DNA from: Candidatus Poseidoniaceae archaeon
GTDB taxonomy: Archaea; Thermoplasmatota; Poseidoniia; Poseidoniales; Poseidoniaceae
DNA: 37,159 nucleotides
NCBI GenBank assembly: GCA_029250345.1
Contig: JAQXFL010000033.1
Span: forward strand, 1-37,159
Direction: 5' to 3'
Shown here: piece by piece, positions 18,741 to 27,088 of the stretch
Layout of the letters: each line of letters opens with the position of its first letter
Numbering within the stretch: position 1 is the stretch's first letter
Position numbers and translations under genes: made by a program
Notes under the pieces: model-generated
The model's database searches: none
What the model was told of the DNA's origin: nothing
Seen by the model: only the letters and a program-made list of their open reading frames with translations

Positions 18741-20549
18741 TCAGCACAACCGTGCTGAATCGATTGAATAATCATGCATTGGAGCTTGGAAGAGGTCGGC
18801 ACAAGTCCGATTCACCAACGGTAGAGTGAGCGTAGCGCCCGCCCAATTGATTGAATATCCGCCAATAGCACCGGGTGAAGGAACGTAATCCAAACCGGTT
18901 TGCGACATTGTGATTTGGATGGATTCGCCCGCAGAAAGGAAAATATCCATTGGCATGAACTCCATGAGTCCGGTCACCGATACAAACGCACCGAGAGCAA
19001 CATCTCCATCGCGGCCACCGTCAGCGAATCTGAAATCCATGACGGCATGGCCGAGGCGCATTCCTGAGTCGTCGCTCATTTCCAAGAAAGCGTGAGCGCC
19101 GTTGGTTGTATGCGTCGTGATTGGAATGTGGAAAGTTGGCATACCTGCAATGTAGACATCCTCGTCAAATGGACCGTATGAAAGTGTAATCGTTTCGGTC
19201 GTTGTCACCATTGAAGCGCCGCTTGGGTTCATGTCCGCAGCACCGATTTCCATGTAGAAGGTATCCTCAGCCGGATAGGTGGTCTCAAATCTCCAGCCAC
19301 CTCGATTGTCTTGCATTTCAACTCCCAAGGTTGGTGCACGGCCCTCGCCCTTGAGGTACCAGTCGAACCAGTAGAGCATCTCATCGGCCCAATCCCAGCG
19401 AAGAGTGTACGGGTAAGCCTCTGCCCCTTCGCCCGATGGAAGTGCTTCATGGCCGGTTTTACGGTCTGGATAATCGTGGGCCCACTGGCCTGCAAGTGTC
19501 TTGGTTTCGATGCCTGCAGCTTCGACCAATTGGTGCGTCGGGAAAGCCATGTGAGGGTCAACGTTCCAGTCTTGCATACCTTGTATGATGTAGATTGAAC
19601 CTTGATAGTTCTCAACGACTCGATCGAGGAAGGAGCGTTCAGTCCAATAGGTATTGCCTGCATAGTCAACCATTCCGCCGGAAAGATATGCGGCAGGTCC
19701 GTTAAGATAACCTTCAAGATATCCTTCACAGAGGTTCTCTGGGTCTTCTGCATCGCCATCGACGCCAAAGGAGCCGTAAACACCGTTGTGCATAATCATA
19801 CCACGGGCCTCCATACTACCGTTGCGCCACATGAGTTCGTGAACACCAATAAGTCCAGACATTGGAACAATGGTGGCCAAATGCGGATTGCCAAACGTTG
19901 CTGCTTGCCAAGGCGTGGAGCCGTCGTATGACTTTCCAATCATTCCGACTTTGCCGTTGGACCATGGCTGCGTTCCGAGCCATGTCACTGCTGCGTCTAT
20001 GCCGCGTTGTTCATCGGTTCCCATGAGGTCCATGCAATGGTTGGATTCACCGGTCCCAAATACAGAAACTTGTGCAACTCCGTATCCGTGAGGCACGTAG
20101 TTCTCGATGAGGAACTTACCAAGTCGGTCGGCTGGAGTGAGAGCGTCGACGTCTCCGTCGTTGTAGTACGGTCCGACTTCAGCAATGACTGGGATTTGAC
20201 ATTCCGCTGAAAGATTTGCAGCAGTCCAGTCGCAGCCATCAATCACAGGCATCCAAAGTCCAAGATGGACTTCAGCGCCGCCGGTCAAGCCGGAGCCTCC
20301 GTCCGCAGCAGTGATGCTTGGAACTGCGACATAGACGGACTGTACCGTATCAATCGGGTATGAGCCGTTTTGAGTCACACGAGAGTAAATGTCTGAATCA
20401 TCGTATTGCATTTGACTGCGATCCCAAGGCTCAGGAAATACATCGTACGACGCTTCTATGCCGCCTTCGTCAATCAATTGTTCGCCGAAACATCCGGACA
20501 AACTGGTTGTCAACATTACGAACAAAATCAGCCACGGGCGGAAGTTCAT
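18741..20549 (-). CDS. S15/CocE-type serine hydrolase lipoprotein, paralogue of 14737-16617
   Basis: The product is 602 residues from ATG 20549 (MNFRPWLILFVMLTTSLSGC). It has a signal peptide with lipobox LSGC, so it should be exported and lipid-anchored. An in-frame GTG at 20612 exists but would overlap the thioredoxin stop and bury the signal. Catalytic elements match the paralogue: nucleophile Ser in GMIGKSYDGSTPWQAA (about residue 206), acid in IQGMQDWNVDPHMA, His in AGQWAHDYPDRKTG. The conserved blocks SNHCMDLMG and ELMWRNGS..EAR..MHNGVYGS are shared nearly word for word. The C-terminal jelly-roll domain is present and the protein ends in a Cys. Likely role: extracellular breakdown of peptides or acylated substrates. 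The gene lies 59 nt downstream of thioredoxin and is probably cotranscribed with it. Confidence 0.87.
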   Translation of the reverse strand: MNFRPWLILFVMLTTSLSGCFGEQLIDEGGIEASYDVFPEPWDRSQMQYDDSDIYSRVTQNGSYPIDTVQSVYVAVPSITAADGGSGLTGGAEVHLGLWMPVIDGCDWTAANLSAECQIPVIAEVGPYYNDGDVDALTPADRLGKFLIENYVPHGYGVAQVSVFGTGESNHCMDLMGTDEQRGIDAAVTWLGTQPWSNGKVGMIGKSYDGSTPWQAATFGNPHLATIVPMSGLIGVHELMWRNGSMEARGMIMHNGVYGSFGVDGDAEDPENLCEGYLEGYLNGPAAYLSGGMVDYAGNTYWTERSFLDRVVENYQGSIYIIQGMQDWNVDPHMAFPTHQLVEAAGIETKTLAGQWAHDYPDRKTGHEALPSGEGAEAYPYTLRWDWADEMLYWFDWYLKGEGRAPTLGVEMQDNRGGWRFETTYPAEDTFYMEIGAADMNPSGASMVTTTETITLSYGPFDEDVYIAGMPTFHIPITTHTTNGAHAFLEMSDDSGMRLGHAVMDFRFADGGRDGDVALGAFVSVTGLMEFMPMDIFLSAGESIQITMSQTGLDYVPSPGAIGGYSINWAGATLTLPLVNRTCADLFQAPMHDYSIDSARLC

Positions 20550-20608
20550 GTTACTACGGGACAGGGTATGTTTCTTGAACACACCGGCTGTTTGAATCGG
20601 CTGGTGAA

Positions 20609-20992
20609 TCACTCGGATTCAGTTTCTTGTGCTGCTTTTTGCGCTTCCATTTCGGCACGGACTTCATCCATGTCCAGTTCTCCAAGTTTGACGACCAAGT
20701 CACGTAGAGCATCCTCTGGGAGAGCTCCTGGCTGCATGAAAACGCCGATGCCATCTTTGAAAGCAACCGTTGTTGGTATTGAGCGTATGTTAAACGATTG
20801 AGAGAGCATTGGCTCGGCTTCGGTGTCGATTTTACCGAAAACAACATCCGGGAATTCTTCGGAAACTCGTTCATAGACCGGACCGTAGGCTTTGCACGGC
20901 CCACACCATTCCGCCCAAAAGTCGAGCAGTACGAGTGAATTGTTGTCGATAATGTCGGAAAAGTTAGGTTCGAGAATCTCTACTGTGGCCAT
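20609..20992 (-). CDS. trxA: Thioredoxin
   Basis: This 127-residue protein has a thioredoxin fold with the redox-active motif WAEWCGPCKAYGP, followed by the KIDTEAEPML strand-helix and the cis-proline in IRSIPTTVAFKDG. It should reduce disulfides in the cytoplasm; no signal peptide is visible. The C-terminus extends past the usual domain end with a charged helix (MDEVRAEMEAQKAAQETESE) of about 20 residues. ATG 20992 is the first in-frame start and fits the usual family N-terminus. It lies upstream of the S15 lipoprotein on the same strand. Confidence 0.93.
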   Translation of the reverse strand: MATVEILEPNFSDIIDNNSLVLLDFWAEWCGPCKAYGPVYERVSEEFPDVVFGKIDTEAEPMLSQSFNIRSIPTTVAFKDGIGVFMQPGALPEDALRDLVVKLGELDMDEVRAEMEAQKAAQETESE

Positions 20993-21082
20993 ATTTTCCC
21001 GTCAAAATCGGCGCTACTTCAACATGTTCGTCCCAAACCACCAAAGCGACGAGTTCATGTGCTCACTGCGGAACGCCATTCC

Positions 21083-23782
21083 ATGCGCCTAGCCCAACTG
21101 ACGACATTGCTTGTCCTCGTTTTGTTTCTTGCACCCTTGATTCCTGCCGATGGAAGTTCACTTGAACAAGCCAACGTCGCCAAAGTTGATGCACGAAATT
21201 CCGACATCGTAGTCTCAGAACTTTTCCGAAGCCCGAACCAACTCAAGTCCAATGCCACCAATGCGAACATCTACAATGCCGTTGATTGGAACAACGATGG
21301 CGACTATGGGAAGTATTCGGACCAATTTATCGAATTGTGGAACACCGGTTCATCGCCAGTGAATGTTTCGGATTGGGTACTCAGTTCAACATCTGGTAGC
21401 CCGCCGTGTCAACTCGCTTGGAATACAGTGATTGACCCAGACCAACGAATCGTTGTATTCAGTGCCGATTCGGACATTGTACTGAGTTATTTCGAAGAGG
21501 AAACTGTATCCATTACCGACACCTCGAACACGCTCGCCAACTCAATGACGATACCAAAAGAATTCGGATTCTACGGCAACTCGATCGTGATTGATTCCTC
21601 TGGAAACGCAATTGAAGTTGACCCGTCTCCTGGTTGGGGTCCTGGCGACGCTGATTCGACCGTTGCTCTCAACATCGTCAAATGCTTCAAGGTTTCAGAA
21701 ACAGGTTCCGACGCTTTCATCCTCAAAGGCCGAGTCGTCACCATGGAAAACGAAAACAGCGTTCTAAACCAAGGAAATGTATTGGTTCGAGACGGTAAAA
21801 TCGAAGGCGTATGGTCGTCGAGTGACTCGGTCCCAGTAACCGCTGACCTTACCAATGCAGTCATCATCGAAACCAACGGAACAATCTATCCAGGACTTAT
21901 TGACTTGCACAATCACGTTCACTACAATCACATCCCATTGTGGGACTTCAATGTCCACTTGAGCGAAAGTCAACGCTCTGACGAAGGAGGATACACCAAC
22001 CGATACCAATGGGGCAACAACTACGATTACGGCCCGAGTATCACATGGATGAAAAACAACATTCAACAAAACAGCCGCTGGGGAATGGCAAGTGAACAAA
22101 TGAAGTATGCAGAAGTTCAAGCCGTTGCAGGTGGAGTGACTGCAATACAAGGCTCGCCAGGCTCAGGCACTTCCGCATGGGACAGCATGTTGGCTCGCAA
22201 CGTCGAATTGTACAACTTCGGACAAGATGGAATCTCTACCTGCGCTGTGTGCGGGGCTGCTGATGACGACTACACTGGAAGCCATCTGATTTCTCAAAAT
22301 CAATCAGGCTCATTGAACGCATGGTTCGTGCATTTGGCGGAAGGAGTGGACAGCAGCAGTAAGTCCGAATTTGACGCTCTATGGGACAAGGGACTCATCA
22401 TGGATGAAACCGTTGTCATTCACGGAACAGCACTTGACCGCCCTCAATTCGATAAGATGGCAACCGTCGGAGCAGATTTGGTCTGGTCACCAATCTCAAA
22501 CCTCCTCCTTTACGGAAACACGACCAATGTCCGGGCTGCAGATGCTGCAGGCGTCACCATCTCTCTCGCACCAGACTGGGGTCCAAGCGGTTCGAAGAAC
22601 AACTTGCATGAACTCAAAGTGGCTGACCTGTGGAATCAAGACGTCATGGATTCGTATTTCACAAACTATGAACTAGCTGAAATGGTCACCAGCAATCCCG
22701 CTAAAGCAGCAAATTGGGATCCATTTGTTGGACAACTCAAGGCAGGAATGTATGCAGACATCGTCGTGATGGACACCTTCCACGATGACCCTTACCGTAA
22801 CTTAATCGAAGCGATTGATGCAGATGTCCGACTTACTGTCGTTCAAGGAAAGGCTGTCTTCGGAGATACGGACATCATGACTGCCATAAACCAAGATGAT
22901 TGGGAGCCAATCACTGGTGGAGGCGTCTCAAAGGCTGTCGATGTAACATCGATGTCTGAGGTCGACGGCTCTCAAACTTGGGAAAGCATCGAATCAGGAA
23001 TGGCTATGGCAATGCGAAACGAAGTTTCTGACATTCGCCAACACTGGTCTGCCCCTGACAACATCGCTTGGGAAACCGATGCCGATGTTCAAGCATACCT
23101 CGACACGGAGTTCGACGGAAAGAACGCAGCAAACACAGGAGTCTCTCAGTTGAAAAGCATGACCGTTGATCCAATTTTCACCACTGGAGATGAACGTTAC
23201 TTCGACGTCATCAACCGCTCGACATGGGCCAACACCCACGTCGACCTGTCCAAACTCTATGCCTACTACGACATCTCCATGGATGCAGATGGAGACCGTG
23301 ACGGCGTCAATGTCGACCTGTCAACCGACCCAGCGAACGCTGGCAACACAGGTGGCAACAGTGGAAACAACGGCGATGCGACCGATGGCACGGACAATAC
23401 CGGCGGCAACACAGATACAACCGACGGAACAGACACGACGGATGGCACGGACGCAACCGACGGAACAGATACGACGGGTGGCACAGACACAACCGACACT
23501 TCAGGAGATTCCGACGCAGACTCAACATCTGGAGATTCAGATGAAAGCAATGCAAAGTACTTGCTTGTTGGAGTTCTAGCCGTGATTGTTGCAGGTTTAT
23601 TTTTCCTCAGTCGAAACGGTGGCGATGAACTGAACTTGAGTCAAGAGGCTCACATCGAAAAGATGTGGGACGATGATGCACTCGATGCCGCTGTGAATAC
23701 AGAAAAGGAATCGACAGGGTTTGTACCAGCCCCGCCTCCGATGGAATTCAAGTCGAGTTCGACGGCGAACGAAGAAGAGTGA
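21083..23782 (+). CDS. Surface-anchored lamin-tail domain + amidohydrolase fusion
   Basis: The 899-residue product starts MRLAQLTTLLVLVLFLAPLIPADG, a cleavable signal peptide; ATG 21083 is preferred over GTG 21059 for that reason. Residues ~35-190 match a lamin-tail domain (FIELWNTGSSPVNVSDWVLSS). Residues ~215-640 form an amidohydrolase of the imidazolonepropionase-like group: metal-binding HxH in PGLIDLHNHVHYNH (about 271), a later VVIHGTAL histidine, and LAPDWGPSGSKNNLHE with the metal-binding Asp. The tail holds a Thr/Asp/Gly-rich linker, a transmembrane helix (LLVGVLAVIVAGLFFL) and a short cytoplasmic end. It therefore works outside the cell on an unknown cyclic amide, amidine or similar substrate. 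The gene is divergent from thioredoxin across 90 bp and converges on cysS with a 2-nt gap. Confidence 0.85.
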   Translation: MRLAQLTTLLVLVLFLAPLIPADGSSLEQANVAKVDARNSDIVVSELFRSPNQLKSNATNANIYNAVDWNNDGDYGKYSDQFIELWNTGSSPVNVSDWVLSSTSGSPPCQLAWNTVIDPDQRIVVFSADSDIVLSYFEEETVSITDTSNTLANSMTIPKEFGFYGNSIVIDSSGNAIEVDPSPGWGPGDADSTVALNIVKCFKVSETGSDAFILKGRVVTMENENSVLNQGNVLVRDGKIEGVWSSSDSVPVTADLTNAVIIETNGTIYPGLIDLHNHVHYNHIPLWDFNVHLSESQRSDEGGYTNRYQWGNNYDYGPSITWMKNNIQQNSRWGMASEQMKYAEVQAVAGGVTAIQGSPGSGTSAWDSMLARNVELYNFGQDGISTCAVCGAADDDYTGSHLISQNQSGSLNAWFVHLAEGVDSSSKSEFDALWDKGLIMDETVVIHGTALDRPQFDKMATVGADLVWSPISNLLLYGNTTNVRAADAAGVTISLAPDWGPSGSKNNLHELKVADLWNQDVMDSYFTNYELAEMVTSNPAKAANWDPFVGQLKAGMYADIVVMDTFHDDPYRNLIEAIDADVRLTVVQGKAVFGDTDIMTAINQDDWEPITGGGVSKAVDVTSMSEVDGSQTWESIESGMAMAMRNEVSDIRQHWSAPDNIAWETDADVQAYLDTEFDGKNAANTGVSQLKSMTVDPIFTTGDERYFDVINRSTWANTHVDLSKLYAYYDISMDADGDRDGVNVDLSTDPANAGNTGGNSGNNGDATDGTDNTGGNTDTTDGTDTTDGTDATDGTDTTGGTDTTDTSGDSDADSTSGDSDESNAKYLLVGVLAVIVAGLFFLSRNGGDELNLSQEAHIEKMWDDDALDAAVNTEKESTGFVPAPPPMEFKSSSTANEEE
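23417..23497 (+). repeat. 18-bp tandem repeat with 36-bp higher-order period, encoding TTDGTD units
   Basis: Units at 23417, 23435, 23453 and 23471, plus a half unit at 23489, encode (T/A)T(D/G)GTD in the linker before the membrane helix of the amidohydrolase. Units 1 and 3 are nearly identical in DNA (two differences), as are units 2 and 4 (two differences). Neighbouring units 1 and 2 differ at five third-codon positions. The array thus looks like a duplicated 36-bp pair. It is a flexible acidic stalk, probably variable in copy number between strains. Confidence 0.75.
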
Positions 23783-23784
23783 GT

Positions 23785-25275
23785 TCACTCAAGCTTCCAT
23801 GACGGTCCTTCAGGTGTGTCGACGACAACGACTCCCATCGAGTTGAGTTGGTCTCGTATCTCATCGGCCTTGCCCCAATCTTTGGATGAACGCGCTTCAC
23901 TTCTGGCAACAAGTAACTGTTCGACCTGTTCTGCAACCTCTGCTCGACGTGGGTCTTCCACTGGTTCAGCCAGTGCCATCTCACGGCTTGGAAGCACTCC
24001 TAAAACTGAACCTGCTGTTTCTTCAAGCCAATCGACGGCATAGTGAGCAAAAGCGTGTTGATCCGCCTCATCGAGGCCGCTGTCCATGATTTTCGCCATT
24101 TGACGGACGGCGCCAAGCACCTTTCCTATGGCGTCACGGCTGTTGAAATCATCGTCCATAGCCTGTGCAAACCCCTCGCCCATTTTTTCAAGCAGGCCGA
24201 GAGAACGGGAGAAAGGCTGTTGGCTTGTGATATCAGCGTGAGGAAGGTCAACTGGGTTTGGAGAACTTGAAGCTACTTTCAAGACTCGTACATAGGTCTC
24301 AAGCAATCGATTGTAGTTCCTTTCAGCATCTTTCAGCAAGGTTTCGTTCATGTCAATGGGTGAACGGTAGTGGGCATTGATGAGCGAGAAGCGAAGCACC
24401 ATGGCATCGACTTTCTCAAGGATGTCTCGAATGGTCCAAAAATTACCCAATGATTTGCTCATTTTCTCGCCATCGATGTTAACAAATCCGTTGTGTAGCC
24501 AATGATGGACCACTGGACTGCATCCAGTATGGCATTCACCTTGGAAGATTTCTGCTTCATGATGCGGGAACCGTAAATCATGCCCGCCGCCGTGAATGTC
24601 AAATTGTGCACCAAAATAGTCCATCGACATTGCCGTACATTCGATGTGCCATCCGGGCCGACCTGGGCCCCAAGGAGAGTCCCATGTAGGCTCGTCTGGT
24701 TTCGCTGATTTCCACAAGGCGAAATCTTTGTGATCTTTCTTGGCTGAACCGGTTGCTCCTACTCTGCCGCCTGCACCAGAGCGGACTGCCTCGATGTTTT
24801 GACCGGTAAGCATACCGTATTTCTCTGGTGCTGAATCGATGTGAAAGTAGACACCCTCGTCGGTTTGGTAAGCATGGTCTTTGTCGATGAGGTCTTGCGT
24901 AATTCGAATCATATCATCGACATAATCGGTACAACGAGGGTAATCGTCAGCTCGTAGAATGTTCAATGCGTCCATGTCTTCGTAGTATGTGGCAATGTTT
25001 TGGTCAACCAACGCTTTCCAATCGCCCCCAGTTTCATTTGCTCTTTGAATGATTTTGTCGTCAATGTCGGTGAAATTTTGGACATAATGAACATCATATC
25101 CAGACTTTTCAAGCCACCTGTGAATCAAATCAAAGGCGAGATAACAACGAGCGTGTCCCAAATGACATCGGTCGTAGACGGTTACGCCACAGACGTACAT
25201 CGAGACTTTTCCAGGCTCCATGGTTGAGAAATCGACTTTGTCTCTCCTCCGAGTGTCGTACAGGCGAATTGGCAT
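23785..25275 (-). CDS. cysS: Cysteinyl-tRNA synthetase
   Basis: The enzyme charges tRNA-Cys. The 496-residue product is standard class I CysRS: zinc ligand Cys29 in YVCGVTVYD, HIGH motif as HLGH at residues 38-41, the WHIECTAMS stretch with a further zinc Cys, GGGHDLRFPHHEAEIFQ with the zinc-ligand His, and the KMSKS loop GEKMSKSLGNF near residue 275. The C-terminal helical and anticodon-binding parts are present (ARSEARSSKDWGKADEIRDQL). ATG 25275 gives the normal N-terminus (MPIRLYDT). It is divergent from the SDR gene over 66 bp; the stretch AAAGTTAAG at 25310-25318 in that gap is a weak TATA-like candidate. Confidence 0.96.
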   Translation of the reverse strand: MPIRLYDTRRRDKVDFSTMEPGKVSMYVCGVTVYDRCHLGHARCYLAFDLIHRWLEKSGYDVHYVQNFTDIDDKIIQRANETGGDWKALVDQNIATYYEDMDALNILRADDYPRCTDYVDDMIRITQDLIDKDHAYQTDEGVYFHIDSAPEKYGMLTGQNIEAVRSGAGGRVGATGSAKKDHKDFALWKSAKPDEPTWDSPWGPGRPGWHIECTAMSMDYFGAQFDIHGGGHDLRFPHHEAEIFQGECHTGCSPVVHHWLHNGFVNIDGEKMSKSLGNFWTIRDILEKVDAMVLRFSLINAHYRSPIDMNETLLKDAERNYNRLLETYVRVLKVASSSPNPVDLPHADITSQQPFSRSLGLLEKMGEGFAQAMDDDFNSRDAIGKVLGAVRQMAKIMDSGLDEADQHAFAHYAVDWLEETAGSVLGVLPSREMALAEPVEDPRRAEVAEQVEQLLVARSEARSSKDWGKADEIRDQLNSMGVVVVDTPEGPSWKLE

Positions 25276-25341
25276 GGGATTCAGCCAACGGTGTGGACAG
25301 CCTCACTTCAAAGTTAAGTCCAAATCTCATGTCGGGAGGGT

Positions 25342-26373
25342 ATGGCAGAGGTCAAGCCCGGGTCTTCAAAGAGCATTTTCGTCACCGGCGTGAACGGTCA
25401 CGTAGGAAATCACATTGTTCGAGATTTACTTGAGCACGGCTACAACGTCATCGGTTCAGTTCGTGATTTGAATGACCCGTCTAAGGTCGACCATGTTCGT
25501 CAACATGCATTGGATTTGAACTGTGAAGACCGACTGAAGTTGGTTGAGGCAGATGTACTGGATGCTGACGGATGGAGCGAGGCAATATTGGGTTGTGACG
25601 CACTGTTCCACACCGCTACGGTCTACTCAAATTCGGATAAGGCGGAGATCATCATTGACACCGCTGTCAAAGGAACGACCCACCTGCTCAGTGCCGCCCA
25701 CGAAGCAAAAATTCCTCGCGTCATCTATACCTCGAGTGTTGCTGCAATTGGGAGTACGCCAAAAGGACGTGAAAAAACCGAGGACGATTGGCAAACCGGC
25801 AGCTATTCCCCTTACACCGTTGCGAAGACAGAATCTGAAAAGCGAGCATGGGAACTAGCAAAGCAGTTTGGAATCGATTTACGAGTCATCAACCCCGGGG
25901 GCGTTTTGGGTGGTGGATTTGTCAAACCTACGCCAAGCATTGATTACTTCCCCGATGCCATAGCAGGTAAGTTCCCAGTCGTTCCCAAAATACCAATTCC
26001 TATTGTACATGTGCGAGATGTGGCAAAAGCCCACCGCCTCGCTTATGAAATCGATGAAGCAGAAGGGCGATTCATCGTAGCACCACACAAAAACAAAACC
26101 ATTGCCGAAGTTTGCAAGGCGATAAAAAATCAATTCCCACACACCAAGGCATCTCGTCGAGCAATTCCCCGTTCACTGATGTTCATCGTCGTGTTTCAGG
26201 ATTGGCTGATGGGCCTGTTTGGAGCACAACGCCGCATGACCCGTAAGGCAGTGAAAGGCTATTTCGAAGGCGATGCTGATTTCTCGTCAAAGAAGGCCTC
26301 GGATGTTCTCGGAATCGAGTGGGAATCATTTGAAACCTGTATTCAAGACACTGTGGAGGAATTCTTACAGTGA
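25342..26373 (+). CDS. Extended SDR NAD(P)-dependent epimerase/reductase (dihydroflavonol-reductase-like)
   Basis: The 343-residue product has the Rossmann dinucleotide motif FVTGVNGHVGNHI (TGxxGxxG) near residue 14, the acidic EADVLD strand, catalytic-region YTSSVAAIG, and the active-site pair YxxxK in YTVAKTESEK. RVINPGGVLGGG matches the extended-SDR substrate-domain border. The overall pattern resembles dihydroflavonol 4-reductase or sugar epimerase-like enzymes; the substrate is unknown. ATG 25342 follows a purine-rich GGGAGGG only one base upstream, too close to act as a normal ribosome-binding site. The stop overlaps the GTG start of the next gene by 4 nt, so the two are probably translated together and may share a lipid-related task. 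Confidence 0.85.
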   Translation: MAEVKPGSSKSIFVTGVNGHVGNHIVRDLLEHGYNVIGSVRDLNDPSKVDHVRQHALDLNCEDRLKLVEADVLDADGWSEAILGCDALFHTATVYSNSDKAEIIIDTAVKGTTHLLSAAHEAKIPRVIYTSSVAAIGSTPKGREKTEDDWQTGSYSPYTVAKTESEKRAWELAKQFGIDLRVINPGGVLGGGFVKPTPSIDYFPDAIAGKFPVVPKIPIPIVHVRDVAKAHRLAYEIDEAEGRFIVAPHKNKTIAEVCKAIKNQFPHTKASRRAIPRSLMFIVVFQDWLMGLFGAQRRMTRKAVKGYFEGDADFSSKKASDVLGIEWESFETCIQDTVEEFLQ

Positions 26374-27071
26374 GTTTGAGTACGGGTAACGGGATTCAAA
26401 TTGCAGGAATCGAAGTGTCCGATTCAATGCTCATTCGTCTTGGATGGCTTCTCCCATTGGCGACGGTCGTTACTTCAATGTCGATTCACGCCTTCAGCGG
26501 TAATGCGAGAGCAATCCCCTTCTTTGTTTCAGAATCGGATTATCCCGGACCTGAGCGAATAGTGTTCACCACGGGTTTGGCAATCACGGGCGTAGTCATA
26601 TGTTTTCTCGCATACCGATTTAGTCTCATGGTTGAAGAGCAAGACTCCAAATGGAATCGAGTATCACTTTTTTCTGGGATATTATCAGGTCTATCGCTGT
26701 CTGTTCTCGCTTTTGCAAACATGTACGATGCACTCCTGCTCCACAGTATCACGACAATTCTCGTGTTTGTTGGCGGGTTCATTTGGGGAGCATCAATGAA
26801 TCAAATACATTCGAACGTTGTATCCCAAACCCCAAAACTACGCAAAGCCGGATTGTGGATGTCGGGTCTAGGTATTCTCATCATGAATCTCTCGCTGGGA
26901 GTCTATATCTTCTGGAAAAGAGAGAGTTTGGGCCTTCAAGACCCCCAATTTGATATTCTGAATCAAATTCAACCTGCCATCAACATTGCAGCACCTGCCG
27001 AATACCTCCTCATCGTAGGCTTGATGATGACACTCGCTTCGATCGGTAGAGATTTACAAAGCAATGAATGA
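26370..27071 (+). CDS. Multi-pass membrane protein, Frag1/DRAM/Sfk1-like
   Basis: The 233-residue product has about six predicted membrane helices (LGWLLPLATVVTSMSI, IVFTTGLAITGVVICFLAY, LFSGILSGLSLSVLAF, LLLHSITTILVFVGGFIWG, MSGLGILIMNLSLGVYIF, EYLLIVGLMMTLASI). The first outside loop reads IPFFVSESDYPGPERIVF, which fits the P-[FY]-[IV]-S-x-[ST]-x-x-x-PE-x-x-F loop of Frag1/DRAM/Sfk1 proteins. Eukaryotic members act in GPI-anchor remodelling, autophagy and lipid asymmetry; no archaeal role is known to me. It starts at GTG 26370 inside the stop of the SDR gene (GTGA overlap), which supports translational coupling. The family call is by pattern only; an otherwise unknown membrane protein is the alternative. 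Confidence 0.55.
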   Translation: MSLSTGNGIQIAGIEVSDSMLIRLGWLLPLATVVTSMSIHAFSGNARAIPFFVSESDYPGPERIVFTTGLAITGVVICFLAYRFSLMVEEQDSKWNRVSLFSGILSGLSLSVLAFANMYDALLLHSITTILVFVGGFIWGASMNQIHSNVVSQTPKLRKAGLWMSGLGILIMNLSLGVYIFWKRESLGLQDPQFDILNQIQPAINIAAPAEYLLIVGLMMTLASIGRDLQSNE

Positions 27072-27088
27072 ACAATGAAAATGAGCGT

